Assembly: GCA_900317745.1 (NCBI GenBank)
Contig: ONHW01000003.1
Location: forward strand, 124,001-188,000
Origin: an uncultured Bacteroidales bacterium
Lineage (GTDB): Bacteria > Bacteroidota > Bacteroidia > Bacteroidales > Paludibacteraceae
Reading direction: 5' to 3'
Length of the DNA: 64,000 nt
Notes under the pieces: model-generated
Told to the model about the DNA's origin: nothing
Seen by the model: only the letters and a program-made list of their open reading frames with translations
Databases searched by the model: none
Part shown: positions 8,153 to 17,460 of the stretch, piece by piece
Numbering within the stretch: the first letter of the stretch is position 1
Layout: the number at the start of each line of letters is the position of its first letter
Translations under genes and position numbers: made by a program

Positions 8153-10768
8153 ATGACTGCACAAGAAATAAGAAAATCTTTCTTAGATTTTATGGCAAGC
8201 AAGGGTCACCAAGTTGTGCCCTCTGCACCGATGGTCATCAAAGATGACCCGACACTGATGTTTACCAACGCCGGCATGAACCCTTGGAAGGGTATCATCC
8301 TCGGCAATGACCCGATCAAATATCCTCGCGTGGCAGATAGCCAGAAGTGTCTGCGCGTCAGCGGCAAGCACAACGACCTGGAGGAGGTTGGTCATGATAC
8401 GTACCACCACACAATGTTCGAGATGCTCGGCAACTGGTCGTTCGGCGACTACTTCAAGCAGGGCGCAATAGACTTTGCATGGGAGTATATCGTGGATGTA
8501 CTGAAGATTGATCCGAAGAACCTGTATGCCACCGTATTTGAGGGCAGCAAGGAAGAAGGTCTGGATCGTGACGACGAGGCTGCTGCTGTATGGGCAAAGC
8601 ACCTGCCTGCCGATCATATACTGAACGGCAACAAGCACGACAACTTCTGGGAGATGGGTGACACGGGTCCTTGCGGACCGTGCTCGGAGATCCATGTGGA
8701 TAGCCGTAGCGAAGAGGAGAAAGCCCAAGTGCCCGGACGCGAACTGGTGAACAAAGATCATCCGCAGGTGATTGAGATATGGAACATTGTGTTCATGCAG
8801 TTCAACCGCAAGGCAGACGGTTCGCTTGAGCCGCTGGCAAAGAAAGTGATTGATACCGGTATGGGCTTCGAGCGACTCGTTCGTACCATACAAGGCAAGC
8901 AGTCGAACTACGACACGGATGTGTTCCAGCCGATGCTCACGAAGATCGGCGAGCTTTGCCACTGCAAGTACGGCGTGGAGGAGAAGACTGATGTGGCGAT
9001 GCGCGTGATTGCCGACCATATACGTACGATTGCTTTTGCGATCACCGACGGTCAGTTGCCGAGCAACGAGAAAGCCGGATATGTGATCCGCCGTATTCTG
9101 CGTCGTGCCGTACGTTACGGCTATACGTTCCTGGGTATGCGTGAGGCGTTCCTGTACAAGCTTGTGCCGCAACTCATAGCCGATATGGGTGACGCTTATC
9201 CCGAACTCATCAAGCAGCAGGAGCAGATCACTCCGGTTATCAAGAGCGAGGAAGAAGCGTTCCTGCGTACGCTGGATAAAGGTATAACACTGCTCGACAA
9301 ACTGATGGACGACGCCCGCAAAGCCGGCAAGACCGAGATCAGCGGCGTGGATGTATTCACGCTGAAAGATACGTACGGATTCCCGCTGGACCTGACCGAA
9401 CTGATCCTCCGCGAGAACGGCTTCACCACCAACGAGGAGGAGTACAACCGCGCGTTGGAGCATCAGAAAGAAATGGGCCGCTCGGCAAACAAGCAAGACC
9501 TGGGCGACTGGAACGTGCTGCGTGAAGGCGAGACGGAGTTTGTGGGCTACGACCAACTGGGAGTGGAGACGCAGATCCTGCGTTATCGTCAGGTAAGCCA
9601 GAAAGGCAAGTCGTTCTATCAGGTTGTGTTGAGCAAGACTCCGTTCTATGCCGAGATGGGCGGTGAGGTAGGAGACACGGGTCATTTACAATTGGACGAT
9701 TTACGATTTACGATTTTGGATACCAAGCGTGAGAACGGTCTGCCGGTACATATAATGACCGAACTGCCTGCGGATATGAACGCTACGTTCGTTGCCCAGG
9801 TTGATGCAGCTCGCCGTCAGGCTATCGCATGCAACCACTCGGCTACGCACCTTATTCACTACGCGTTGCGCCAAGTGCTCGGCAAGCATGTGGAGCAGAA
9901 GGGCTCGTATGTGTCGCCCGACTCGCTGCGATTCGACTTCAGCCACTTCCAGAAAGTGACGCCCGAAGAGTTGCGTAAGGTAGAGATCCTTGCCAACGAA
10001 CTGATCCGTTACGATATGCCGCTCGAGGAGAGCCGCCACACGCCTATCGCCAAGGCGAAAGAGATGGGTGCCATGGCATTGTTCGGCGAGAAGTACGGCG
10101 ATGATGTACGAGTGATCAAGTATGGTCCGAGTATCGAGTTGTGCGGCGGTTGCCACGTTTCGTCCACAGGCCGGATCGGCTCGGTACGAATCGTGATGGA
10201 GACCAGTGTGGCTGCCGGCATACGCCGAATAGAGGCTGTGACTGCAGCCAAGGCTGACGAACTCTTCTATGCACAACAGGATATGCTCGCCGGTCTGCGC
10301 GGGTTGTTCAACAACGCACCCGACCTCGCCGCTGCTATACATAAGTCAATTGAAGAGAACGCCGGGCTGAAGAAGCAGATTGAGCAGTATATGGCAGAGA
10401 AGATTGAGCGTTTCCGCGACGAGTTGATCAGTCGTGCCGAGGACTTCGGAGGAATCAAACTCGTACGCCTGCAAGGCGAGCACAACCCCGATATGATTCG
10501 CGGCGTGATGCCTTTGCTGCGCGGCAAGTTCACCGATGTGCGTTTTGCCGTAGTCGGTGCTACGCAGTTCGAAGGCAAGCCTACGATAGCCGTGTTCCTG
10601 AGTCAGCCGCTGGTGGACGAAGGCAAGAACGCCGGAGCGATGATCAAGGCTGCCGCCAAACTGATTCAAGGCGGCGGTGGTGGTCAGCCGTGGATGGCAA
10701 CAGCCGGCGGACGTGACGTCAACGGACTCGCTGCGGCTATGGAGCAACTGCTCAACGACCTGAAGTAA
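8153..10768 (+). CDS. alaS: Alanine--tRNA ligase
   Basis: The 871-residue enzyme has the class II catalytic domain at the N-terminus ([30 protein letters not shown]). The editing domain has zinc ligands HSATH (His562, His566) and CGGCH (Cys664, His668), and a C-terminal DHHA1-type domain ends with GGGGGQP. It charges tRNA-Ala and clears mischarged Ser or Gly. Length is normal. The segment at 9696-9716 is three copies of ACGATTT, encoding DLRFTIL between GDTG and DTKREN. This resembles the spacer arrays elsewhere in the window but keeps the normal domain length. Confidence 0.97.
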   Translation: MTAQEIRKSFLDFMASKGHQVVPSAPMVIKDDPTLMFTNAGMNPWKGIILGNDPIKYPRVADSQKCLRVSGKHNDLEEVGHDTYHHTMFEMLGNWSFGDYFKQGAIDFAWEYIVDVLKIDPKNLYATVFEGSKEEGLDRDDEAAAVWAKHLPADHILNGNKHDNFWEMGDTGPCGPCSEIHVDSRSEEEKAQVPGRELVNKDHPQVIEIWNIVFMQFNRKADGSLEPLAKKVIDTGMGFERLVRTIQGKQSNYDTDVFQPMLTKIGELCHCKYGVEEKTDVAMRVIADHIRTIAFAITDGQLPSNEKAGYVIRRILRRAVRYGYTFLGMREAFLYKLVPQLIADMGDAYPELIKQQEQITPVIKSEEEAFLRTLDKGITLLDKLMDDARKAGKTEISGVDVFTLKDTYGFPLDLTELILRENGFTTNEEEYNRALEHQKEMGRSANKQDLGDWNVLREGETEFVGYDQLGVETQILRYRQVSQKGKSFYQVVLSKTPFYAEMGGEVGDTGHLQLDDLRFTILDTKRENGLPVHIMTELPADMNATFVAQVDAARRQAIACNHSATHLIHYALRQVLGKHVEQKGSYVSPDSLRFDFSHFQKVTPEELRKVEILANELIRYDMPLEESRHTPIAKAKEMGAMALFGEKYGDDVRVIKYGPSIELCGGCHVSSTGRIGSVRIVMETSVAAGIRRIEAVTAAKADELFYAQQDMLAGLRGLFNNAPDLAAAIHKSIEENAGLKKQIEQYMAEKIERFRDELISRAEDFGGIKLVRLQGEHNPDMIRGVMPLLRGKFTDVRFAVVGATQFEGKPTIAVFLSQPLVDEGKNAGAMIKAAAKLIQGGGGGQPWMATAGGRDVNGLAAAMEQLLNDLK
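9696..9716 (+). repeat. Three ACGATTT units inside alaS
   Basis: ACGATTT occurs three times in perfect tandem within the alaS coding sequence. The flanking TTACAATTGG has a similar composition. Confidence 0.8.
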
Positions 10769-10798
10769 CCAACCCCAAGCAACAAATAGTCAGTGCCC

Positions 10799-11242
10799 AT
10801 GAAGTTGCCTTCGTCCTATCTGCCCGATAAAGCGCGTTCCGCCGTACGGTTCACCGTGGTTGGAACAACGGGAATGTTTGTGCAGACCTGGCTGTTCATG
10901 GCAGCATTGCATTTCCTGTCACACCCCGACAAGGGAACTGCGATGTATTACGTGGCGTTCGGTATAGGCTACGTGCTGGAGATGATACCTAACTATCTGT
11001 TCTCCAACTGGTACACCTTCGGTACACGGCCCGAACTGAAGAACGCGGGAGGATTCTTGCTGGCGAGGGCAGTGAATGTGATTATACAGTTTGCCTTGTT
11101 GCCGCTGATGCTCAACTGGTTATCATCGTGGCGGGACGATTATATCAGTTTTGTGGTTATCTTTATAGGCGGATGTATCAACTACTTGATATGTTTGCTG
11201 TTTTTCAAGAAGAAAGAGCCGCAAACCCAAATAACCGAATAA
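10799..11242 (+). CDS. GtrA-like membrane protein
   Basis: The product is about 147 residues with four predicted membrane segments, including FTVVGTTGMFVQTWLFMAAL and FVVIFIGGCINYLICLLFF. NYLFSNWYTFG matches the family's N(Y/F)xxxxxWxF core. GtrA-like proteins act in moving lipid-linked sugars or modifying surface polysaccharide. I chose the ATG at 10799; a GTG two codons earlier is possible. It lies 30 bp after alaS and 12 bp before the CHAT gene on the same strand. Confidence 0.85.
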   Translation: MKLPSSYLPDKARSAVRFTVVGTTGMFVQTWLFMAALHFLSHPDKGTAMYYVAFGIGYVLEMIPNYLFSNWYTFGTRPELKNAGGFLLARAVNVIIQFALLPLMLNWLSSWRDDYISFVVIFIGGCINYLICLLFFKKKEPQTQITE

Positions 11243-11254
11243 ATTGTAAGTATT

Positions 11255-14245
11255 ATGAATACGAAACTGTTTGTTCTATCCCTGCTGTTAGGCGTGTCGA
11301 GCCTGTCAGTTATGGCGCATGCCGAATCCGGTTCGGCAGGTGAAGTGCCTGTAATCGAGGGTGATTCAATAAGTATGCAGCGTGCAGCCAGTCGTCAGGA
11401 TTCGCTGGGTGCTATCTTGTACAGTCAGGGTCAGTTCACTGAGGCGCAGCGTTGCTTCCGCGAAGCAGCGGGTTGGCGCAAGCGTCTGTTAGGCCGCCGT
11501 TCGTCAGCATACCTGCGCTCGGTGACATATCTGGCTTCGTCGTACTATCAGTCAGGTGACATCAAGCAGGCTATAGCCGTGGGCGACAGCCTGATTCAAC
11601 TGATCACCGACTCGGTGTCGCCTAACTACGCCGACCTGTATGACGTATATACCAATCAGATGTACTGCTACTACGCTCTGCGCCGTATGGACAAAGCGAT
11701 TGAGTATGCACATAAGGCAGTGGATGTGCTTGAGCGTCAGGATAAGATGTACGTGCACTCGTACGTGCATGCGTTGTCCAACCTCGGATATTGCCTGGAT
11801 GTAGCCAAGCGTAACGATGAAGCCAAGCGCTACCTCGACCATGCTGCGGTGATTGCCAACGACTCGCTCAAGCCTACCGACAATGCTACGCTGGAGGTGA
11901 TGAACTCGCAGGCATACAACTACTCGTACCGCGGCGATTACGGCAAGGCTATCGAGATCATGTACGAGGTGGTGAAGCGTACGCGCGAGGTCTCGCCTGA
12001 ATCGCCCAACCTGGCGGTGCGTCTGGCGGCATTGTCGTACTTCTATGCCGCTATCGAGAACTACGACGATGCCATAGAGGTTACCAAAGAGGTGCTGCCG
12101 CTATACAAGAAGTTCTATGGCGAGAATTCGTTCAACTACAACGATCTGGGTCAGCGTCTGGGTAACTACTACCGTGAGTCCGGCAGGGTAGCCGAAGCAC
12201 TGCCTTATCATCAGCGTGCGGTGGAGATTGCGGAGAAGACGTACGGCAAGCAGCACCGTGAGTATGCACTGGCTCTGGGTAACCTGGCAGCCGACTACCA
12301 TCAGTTGGACTCGATTGATAGGGCTTTGGCGCTCTATACCGAGGCGGTTGATGCCATGAACAATGCGGATAGCGAGGCGGCTATGATCCTGGAGTTCAAC
12401 ATAACGAACGTTCTGGCTGATGCCGGTCGCTTCGACGAAGCACTGCCCGAGGCGGAACGCATAACCAAGCTCTTCCATGACAGCATAGGCGTTTATAACC
12501 GCGATTATCCGGTTGCTCTTGGACATCTGGCTGCGCTCTATCGTCAGGCAGGCAAGTACGAGCAGTCGCTGCAGGTGAAGCGCGAACTGGTGGATATCAT
12601 TGCCGCCCGCGTCAATCAGATCTTCCCGTCGCTGACCGAGCGTGCACGTGCCGAGTTCTACGGCAGCCTGCGTCACCACTTCAACCAGATCATTCCTTGC
12701 GCGCTGAAGGCCGAATCGCCGTTTGCAACGACACTGCTCTACGATGCCAATCTTGTTAACAAAGGTTTGCTGCTGTCCTCATCGATCGAGTTTGCACGCT
12801 TCGTTGAGCAGAAAGGTAATCCGGAACTGATAGCCGACTACAAGAACCTGCGCAAACTTCAGTTGGCGCAGCAACGCTACCTGCAGCAGCCTGTTAGGTA
12901 TCAGAATCAGGATACAATACGCATGCGTCAGGCGCAGATTGATGACTTGGAGCAGAAAGTGATGACCGAGTGTCATGAGTACGGCTCGTTTATGGATCGC
13001 CTGCGTATCACCACCGCTGATGTGCGCAAGGCGCTGAAGAAAGGTGAGGTGGCTATCGAGTTTATGCAGGACAAAGGCCGCAAATCCAATGGCGAGTTTG
13101 TTGCCCTTATCCTTCGTCCGGAGTGGACAGCACCGAAGATGGTTCAGATTCCGAACAAGGATTACCTGCAGCAGTTCGTAGAGATGCGCGCGCGTACCTA
13201 TCTAAATACACAATTGTCCGATACCATCTGGCGGGATATATTGCGCGTAGGACAGATCAAGCCGACCGACAAGGTGTATTTCGCACCCGATGGACCGCTC
13301 TATCAGTTGGCAATCGAGTATCTGCCGTACACCACGGGCTATCAGGGTGCTGCGCAGATGTCCACCGACACTGTTATGCCTACCATGGCTGATGTGTATA
13401 ACCTGTTCCGACTGTCGTCCACGCGTGAGTTGTGCTTCCGCAACACGGATGCTTTCAAACTGGAGAAAGCGCGTCTGCGCGAGGCTGTATTGTACGGTGG
13501 CGTATATTACAACCCCGAGAACCGGCGCGGCGCAATTCAGTACCTGCCGGGTACACTCAGTGAGGTTCAATCTATCGCCGAGCAGATCGGTACAAAGAAT
13601 ATGTTCACCGCCATGGGCGCATCCGAGGAGCAGTTCAAGCAGATGTCCGGGCAGGCTCCCGAACTGATGCATATTGCTACTCACGGTTTCTGCTTGTCAG
13701 ACGTGACAGAGATGAATGCGATGCAACGCACAGGTATGTTGCTTGCTAACTCGGAGAACGCATGGAAGGGCGAGGATGTTGAGCCCTCGCGTGAGGATGG
13801 TATTCTCACCGCACAAGAGATTGCCGGACTGAACCTGTCAGGCAACCAACTGACTGTCCTTTCCGCTTGCGAGACGGCACTTGGCGCTATCACATCGGAT
13901 GGTGTGGCAGGTCTGCAGCGTGGCTTCAAGAAGGCTGGTGTACACGCGCTGATCATGTCGTTGTGGCCTGTTAACGACGAGGCGACGGAAAAGATGATGA
14001 AGGCGTTCTACAAGCATCTGAACGAAGGCATGACGCCTCGTGAGGCATTGCGCAGCGCACAATACGACCTGCGCGGCTTCAAGCCCGAACGGATAGAAGA
14101 GGAGGATTCGGAAGAGGTGCAGGCGCGCAAACTGAAGTTCCTGCGTCAGTCGCAAGTACGTGCTGCGAACAAGGCAAAGCGGTATCCGTTTGCTCACCCG
14201 AGATACTGGGCGGCGTTTATCCTGCTTGACGCAACCGATAAATAA
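11255..14245 (+). CDS. Secreted TPR-CHAT protease-like protein
   Basis: A signal peptide (MNTKLFVLSLLLGVSSLSVMAHA) is followed by about 400 residues of tetratricopeptide repeats (for example GKAIEIMYEVVKRTREVSPE and EALPYHQRAVEIAEKTYG), a coiled linker and a C-terminal CHAT domain. The CHAT caspase-like pair is visible: His810 in IATHG and Cys872 in SACETALG. LIMSLWPVNDEAT and HPRYWAAFIL also match the domain. CHAT proteases are related to caspases and separases, and in bacteria are activated through partner or repeat domains. The substrate is unknown. The leader peptide suggests it works outside the cytoplasm. It sits between a GtrA-like gene and lipoate ligase with no obvious partner gene. 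Confidence 0.88.
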   Translation: MNTKLFVLSLLLGVSSLSVMAHAESGSAGEVPVIEGDSISMQRAASRQDSLGAILYSQGQFTEAQRCFREAAGWRKRLLGRRSSAYLRSVTYLASSYYQSGDIKQAIAVGDSLIQLITDSVSPNYADLYDVYTNQMYCYYALRRMDKAIEYAHKAVDVLERQDKMYVHSYVHALSNLGYCLDVAKRNDEAKRYLDHAAVIANDSLKPTDNATLEVMNSQAYNYSYRGDYGKAIEIMYEVVKRTREVSPESPNLAVRLAALSYFYAAIENYDDAIEVTKEVLPLYKKFYGENSFNYNDLGQRLGNYYRESGRVAEALPYHQRAVEIAEKTYGKQHREYALALGNLAADYHQLDSIDRALALYTEAVDAMNNADSEAAMILEFNITNVLADAGRFDEALPEAERITKLFHDSIGVYNRDYPVALGHLAALYRQAGKYEQSLQVKRELVDIIAARVNQIFPSLTERARAEFYGSLRHHFNQIIPCALKAESPFATTLLYDANLVNKGLLLSSSIEFARFVEQKGNPELIADYKNLRKLQLAQQRYLQQPVRYQNQDTIRMRQAQIDDLEQKVMTECHEYGSFMDRLRITTADVRKALKKGEVAIEFMQDKGRKSNGEFVALILRPEWTAPKMVQIPNKDYLQQFVEMRARTYLNTQLSDTIWRDILRVGQIKPTDKVYFAPDGPLYQLAIEYLPYTTGYQGAAQMSTDTVMPTMADVYNLFRLSSTRELCFRNTDAFKLEKARLREAVLYGGVYYNPENRRGAIQYLPGTLSEVQSIAEQIGTKNMFTAMGASEEQFKQMSGQAPELMHIATHGFCLSDVTEMNAMQRTGMLLANSENAWKGEDVEPSREDGILTAQEIAGLNLSGNQLTVLSACETALGAITSDGVAGLQRGFKKAGVHALIMSLWPVNDEATEKMMKAFYKHLNEGMTPREALRSAQYDLRGFKPERIEEEDSEEVQARKLKFLRQSQVRAANKAKRYPFAHPRYWAAFILLDATDK

Positions 14246-14249
14246 TTAC

Positions 14250-14269
14250 ATCCGCCAAATTTGGCGGAT
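14250..14269. promoter_or_regulatory. 20-bp perfect palindrome
   Basis: ATCCGCCAAATTTGGCGGAT is fully self-complementary and lies between the CHAT gene stop and the lipoate ligase start, 5 bp before the ATG. It could be a dimeric-regulator operator or an RNA hairpin that affects initiation. No regulator is known. Confidence 0.45.
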
Positions 14270-14274
14270 AGCGC

Positions 14275-14892
14275 ATGAGTATGAAGATTATTGAGTTGCC
14301 CAAGGGTAAGCCGTTGGCGTGGTATCTGGATGAGGAGGTTCGCCTGGCAAAGGATGTGCAGGAGGAGTTGTTCTTCTGCTGGACGGTCAGCCCTACGGTG
14401 ATCTACGGCCGCCACCAGCAGCGCGAGGCGGAGGTTAACCTGCCGTACTGCGAGGCGCACGGCATAGAGGTCGTGCAGCGGAAGAGTGGAGGAGGGTGTG
14501 TGTATGCCGACCGGGGCAACCTGATGCTCAGCCTTATTAGTCCGGATACGCATAGCGAGGCAGTGTTCAGCCGGTTCATGGGTATGGTGTCTAATGCCTT
14601 GCGTGCGTTAGGGCTGAACGCGGTCACCACGGCGCACAACGATATACTGGTGGAGGGTAGGAAGGTGAGCGGTAACGCATGCTATGCCCTGCCTAACGCC
14701 ACTATCGTGCACGGCACGCTGATGTACGATGTGGATATCGATGCGCTGGAGCAGGCTATCACGCCGGGCGAGGCGAAGCTCAGCAAGCATGCCGTGCAGA
14801 GTGTACGGCAACGTGTGACGAACATCCGCCCGTTGCTGCCCGATATACCGGATATTGACGCCTTGGCGCAAGCGATAATGCGCAATGTATGA
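14275..14892 (+). CDS. lplA: Lipoate--protein ligase family protein
   Basis: The 205-residue product has the lipoyl/biotinyl-transferase core: RKSGGGCVYADRGNLMLS (family RRxxGGGxVYHD), then HNDILVEGRKVSGNACY, which provides the lysine that contacts lipoyl-AMP, and HGTLMYDVD. It attaches lipoate or octanoate to carrier domains of dehydrogenases or GcvH. It is shorter than E. coli LplA because the accessory C-terminal domain is absent, so it may need a partner or act as a scavenging or transfer enzyme. The first ATG (14275) is used; a second lies 6 bp on. Confidence 0.85.
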   Translation: MSMKIIELPKGKPLAWYLDEEVRLAKDVQEELFFCWTVSPTVIYGRHQQREAEVNLPYCEAHGIEVVQRKSGGGCVYADRGNLMLSLISPDTHSEAVFSRFMGMVSNALRALGLNAVTTAHNDILVEGRKVSGNACYALPNATIVHGTLMYDVDIDALEQAITPGEAKLSKHAVQSVRQRVTNIRPLLPDIPDIDALAQAIMRNV

Positions 14893-14928
14893 TTCGAAAT
14901 GTTTAATTTTTAATTCGTAATACAATAT

Positions 14929-15681
14929 ATGAAAAACACAACTCTTTGGCGTGCCTTAGGCCGCAATACGTTATTGTCTGTTCTTCTGTTCGGAGCCTTG
15001 CTCGGTTTGCTGTGGCTGGCAGAATTGTTGTTTCCGTCGCTCACGCTGCTCAAGTGGCATGATACCGCCTGGTGCGTAGGTATACCCGCCAGCATTATCG
15101 GTGTGGCGTATATCCTGACGATCCGCGACCCGCAGAACTATACGGGATTCTTTGCGGGCATAGTGATGTCTATCCTGCTGGGTGTGCAGTTCCTGCTGCA
15201 AGGGCAGTTCGACAGCACGTTCCTGTACTTCTTTGTGTTCATCCCGTTCCAGATGATGTCGATCTACAAGTGGAGTCGCAAGAAAGATGACGGTGGTGCC
15301 AGTTTTGAGCCTAAGTTCCTGGATACGCCTCGGTTCTGGTTGTCGGTAGGTCTGTTTGTGGTGATCACGCTGGGCGATTATGTGCTGGCTACGTATGCGT
15401 TCAGCAGGGACGCGCTGACCGACAATATCGCTATCAAACTGTTCAACGGCGTGTTGATATCCTCGTCGTTCCTCGCCAACTACTGGCTTATCTACCGCAA
15501 GACGGACGCTTGGGTATATTGGTTACTGTACAGCGTGGCAGGTATAGGATTGTTCATCATTCTGGGTAATGTGTTCTCGATCGTGCTGTTCCTGTTCTTC
15601 CTGGTGATTAACGGCTCAGCCGGTGTGGCTTGGGTTAAGATGACCCAACGTGAGAACTACGGATGGCTGATTGGTAAGTGA
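14929..15681 (+). CDS. PnuC-like nicotinamide riboside/mononucleotide transporter
   Basis: The 250-residue product has about seven predicted membrane segments. FVFIPFQMMSIYKWSRKK and ANYWLIYRKTDAWVYWLLYS match the PnuC layout of a W-rich helix followed by a second triple-helix bundle. PnuC proteins move NAD precursors across the inner membrane. The gene follows a 7-bp-period A/T spacer after lplA and ends at a bidirectional terminator. The substrate is inferred from family only; the match is by pattern. Confidence 0.6.
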   Translation: MKNTTLWRALGRNTLLSVLLFGALLGLLWLAELLFPSLTLLKWHDTAWCVGIPASIIGVAYILTIRDPQNYTGFFAGIVMSILLGVQFLLQGQFDSTFLYFFVFIPFQMMSIYKWSRKKDDGGASFEPKFLDTPRFWLSVGLFVVITLGDYVLATYAFSRDALTDNIAIKLFNGVLISSSFLANYWLIYRKTDAWVYWLLYSVAGIGLFIILGNVFSIVLFLFFLVINGSAGVAWVKMTQRENYGWLIGK

Positions 15682-15697
15682 GAATGGATGTAAACAC

Positions 15698-15724
15698 AAA
15701 AGACCGCCTTTGTGGCGGTCTTTC
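15698..15724. terminator. Bidirectional terminator between two converging genes
   Basis: AAAGACCGCC (15699-15708) and GGCGGTCTTT (15714-15723) form a 10-bp stem around a 5-nt loop, with A and T runs on the two sides. Confidence 0.85.
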
Positions 15725-15727
15725 TTG

Positions 15728-16972
15728 TTATGCCAGGCAGGCGTCCAGCGCCTCGGTGATAGCATGACGGTCGAGGTGCTGACCGATGAACACAAGTTTC
15801 TGCATGCGGTCGCCGTACTGCTCATCCCAGTCGCGGAGGATGCCGGGTTCGGATTTAGCCATAAGCATCAGTTCTTCCTCGGGCATCGTGGCGTACCACT
15901 GCCCTGCCTGCTTGAGGTTGAACTGCTTGCCGGCTTGCTCAAACACGTAGCACATGTCATACTCGTCGTTGAAGTAACACATACCTTTGGCGCGGATCAC
16001 CTCTTTCGGCCAGTGGCGGGCAACGAACTCGTCGAACTTGTTGAGGTCGAACGGCTGCCGGCGGAAATATACGAATGTGCCTATGCCGTATTCTTCTGCC
16101 TCGCCCTCATCATCGTGGTGATGGTGGTGGTGATGTTCGTGGTCGTGGTGGTGATGCTCGTGCTCCTCATGCTCATCGTGGTCGTGGTGTTCGTCATCAT
16201 GATCGTGGTGCTCGTGCTCGTCATGATCGTCATCATCATCGATTTCGGCTTTTTCTACCTCGTGTACCCAGGTAGCGCTGGTGGCTACATCATCAAAGTC
16301 GAAAGCGTGGGTGTTGAGAATCTTGTCGAAGTCCACATCGCCGTAGTCGCAGGGAATGATCTCCGCTTTGGGCTGTATGGCGCGGATGATTGCTGTGAGG
16401 TGATCGAGCTCGCGCGGACTGATCTCAGAGGCTTTGTTGAGCAGGATCTTGTTGCAGAACTCTATCTGCTCAATCACGAGCCGTTCGATATCCTCCTCGC
16501 CTATATGCTCCTGTTGCAGACTGTCGCCGCAACCGAACTCGTCACGCATGCGCAGTGCATCAACCACGGTTACAATGCAGTCCAGCCTCGGCAGGTCATG
16601 TCCGGCGTAGTTCGTAACGATCTGCGGGATGGAGCAGAGCGTTTGTGCTATAGGTGCCGGTTCGCAGATGCCGGAGGCTTCGATCACGATGTAGTCGAAC
16701 TTCTTTTGCGAGGTTATGTCGTTGAGTTGCTCAACGAGGTCCATCTTCAGCGTGCAGCAGATACATCCGTTCTGCAGTGCTACGAGGCTGTCGTCTTTTT
16801 GTCCGACCACTCCGCCTTTGGCAATCAGGTCGGCATCGATGTTCACTTCGCCAATGTCGTTGACGATCACGGCAAACTTTATTCCTTTGCGGTTGTTCAG
16901 GATCCGGTTGAGCAGGGTAGTCTTGCCGCTGCCCAGATATCCGGTTAATAGTAATACAGGTACTGTTGTCAT
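15728..16972 (-). CDS. COG0523 (CobW/ZNG1-type) GTPase with a histidine-rich loop
   Basis: The 414-residue protein has Walker A GYLGSGKT (11-18), the metal-site motif CICC (70-73), VIEASGICEPAPI and NKASEIS (TKxD-type base recognition, here NKAS). A CobW C-terminal domain follows. Between them, around residues 236-290, is a run made almost entirely of His, Asp and Glu. These GTPases deliver metals, mostly zinc, to client enzymes; the loop is a likely metal sink. The opposite strand has a long open frame that is only an echo of this codon pattern. No zinc-uptake genes are adjacent. Confidence 0.9.
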   Translation of the reverse strand: MTTVPVLLLTGYLGSGKTTLLNRILNNRKGIKFAVIVNDIGEVNIDADLIAKGGVVGQKDDSLVALQNGCICCTLKMDLVEQLNDITSQKKFDYIVIEASGICEPAPIAQTLCSIPQIVTNYAGHDLPRLDCIVTVVDALRMRDEFGCGDSLQQEHIGEEDIERLVIEQIEFCNKILLNKASEISPRELDHLTAIIRAIQPKAEIIPCDYGDVDFDKILNTHAFDFDDVATSATWVHEVEKAEIDDDDDHDEHEHHDHDDEHHDHDEHEEHEHHHHDHEHHHHHHHDDEGEAEEYGIGTFVYFRRQPFDLNKFDEFVARHWPKEVIRAKGMCYFNDEYDMCYVFEQAGKQFNLKQAGQWYATMPEEELMLMAKSEPGILRDWDEQYGDRMQKLVFIGQHLDRHAITEALDACLA

Positions 16973-16993
16973 TATCTTCGATATTTTTTTCTC

Positions 16994-17057
16994 TCTTCTG
17001 TCAGCCTCAGGCGGTCAGTCAGCATAGCGGTCACTCTTCTGTCAGCCGCAGGCGGTC
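16994..17057 (+). repeat. Two 23-bp direct repeats upstream of the GTPase gene
   Basis: TCTTCTGTCAGCC(T/G)CAGGCGGTC occurs at 16994-17016 and 17035-17057 with one mismatch. The copies lie 22-85 bp upstream of the GTPase start, so they could be operator sites; CAGCCnCAGG is not a binding motif I can name. Confidence 0.5.
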
Positions 17058-17194
17058 TATATTCTTCCTAACAAATTTTGTGCCGCAATGCGTCTGTTGC
17101 CAATTTGTCATTCGATTTATCGAGCCATAATATCACTATTCATACGGTATCCGTCCGACAGATTAGAAAAATTTTGTACTTTTTATTGTTTTCA

Positions 17195-17226
17195 TTTGCA
17201 AAAGTCAAAATATTTTTGTATCTTTG
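17195..17226 (+). promoter_or_regulatory. Promoter reading into structured repeat copy B
   Basis: TTTG (17195-17198), a 20-bp spacer and TATCTTTG (17219-17226) match the consensus. The transcript would start just before element B and continue about 230 nt to the ORF6N gene. Confidence 0.75.
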
Positions 17227-17248
17227 CGGTGTCTTTCCCGAGAGGGGT

Positions 17249-17340
17249 CCCCGACGCAACGTGTTGCGGTGGGGAGAGCGAAGGCATATGTCGCCTTTAT
17301 GCCGCTTAACGGCATCCGATGCGACAGCATTGCCGAACGC
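17249..17340 (+). ncRNA. Structured repeat element, copy B
   Basis: CCCC (17249-17252) pairs with GGGG (17271-17274) around CGCAAC/GTTGCG. GCGaaGGCA pairs with TGCCgaaCGC (ending 17340), enclosing GTCGC/GCGAC and a terminal ATGCCG/CGGCAT hairpin. The helix pairs differ from copies A and C while the fold is kept. It lies directly behind a promoter and before ORF6N. Confidence 0.6.
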
Positions 17341-17346
17341 GAAGAT

Positions 17347-17380
17347 GACATAAAAAGCATCTTATGCGCTTCGTTTTGGC
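17347..17380 (+). repeat. 34-bp repeat flanking the ORF6N gene (left copy)
   Basis: It begins GACATAAAA and ends GTTTTGGC, and agrees with 18485-18518 at 29 of 34 positions. The two copies bracket the ORF6N gene in direct orientation, as expected for an inserted or duplicated cassette. Confidence 0.6.
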
Positions 17381-17460
17381 AGAAGATTTGGAACTTGTAA
17401 AATCTAAAGTAACAACCAGTCATAGTTTGTGACCGGTTATGGTATGAAAATATATGGTGT

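Noticed and set aside
8183..9685. A 500-codon minus-strand frame opposite alaS
   Set aside because: It mirrors alaS codon structure and has no recognisable domain.
15671..16948. A long plus-strand open frame (425 codons) opposite the COG0523 GTPase
   Set aside because: Its translation has no family match and is low-complexity Val/Ile opposite the His/Asp run. The reverse strand encodes a clear GTPase with all motifs.
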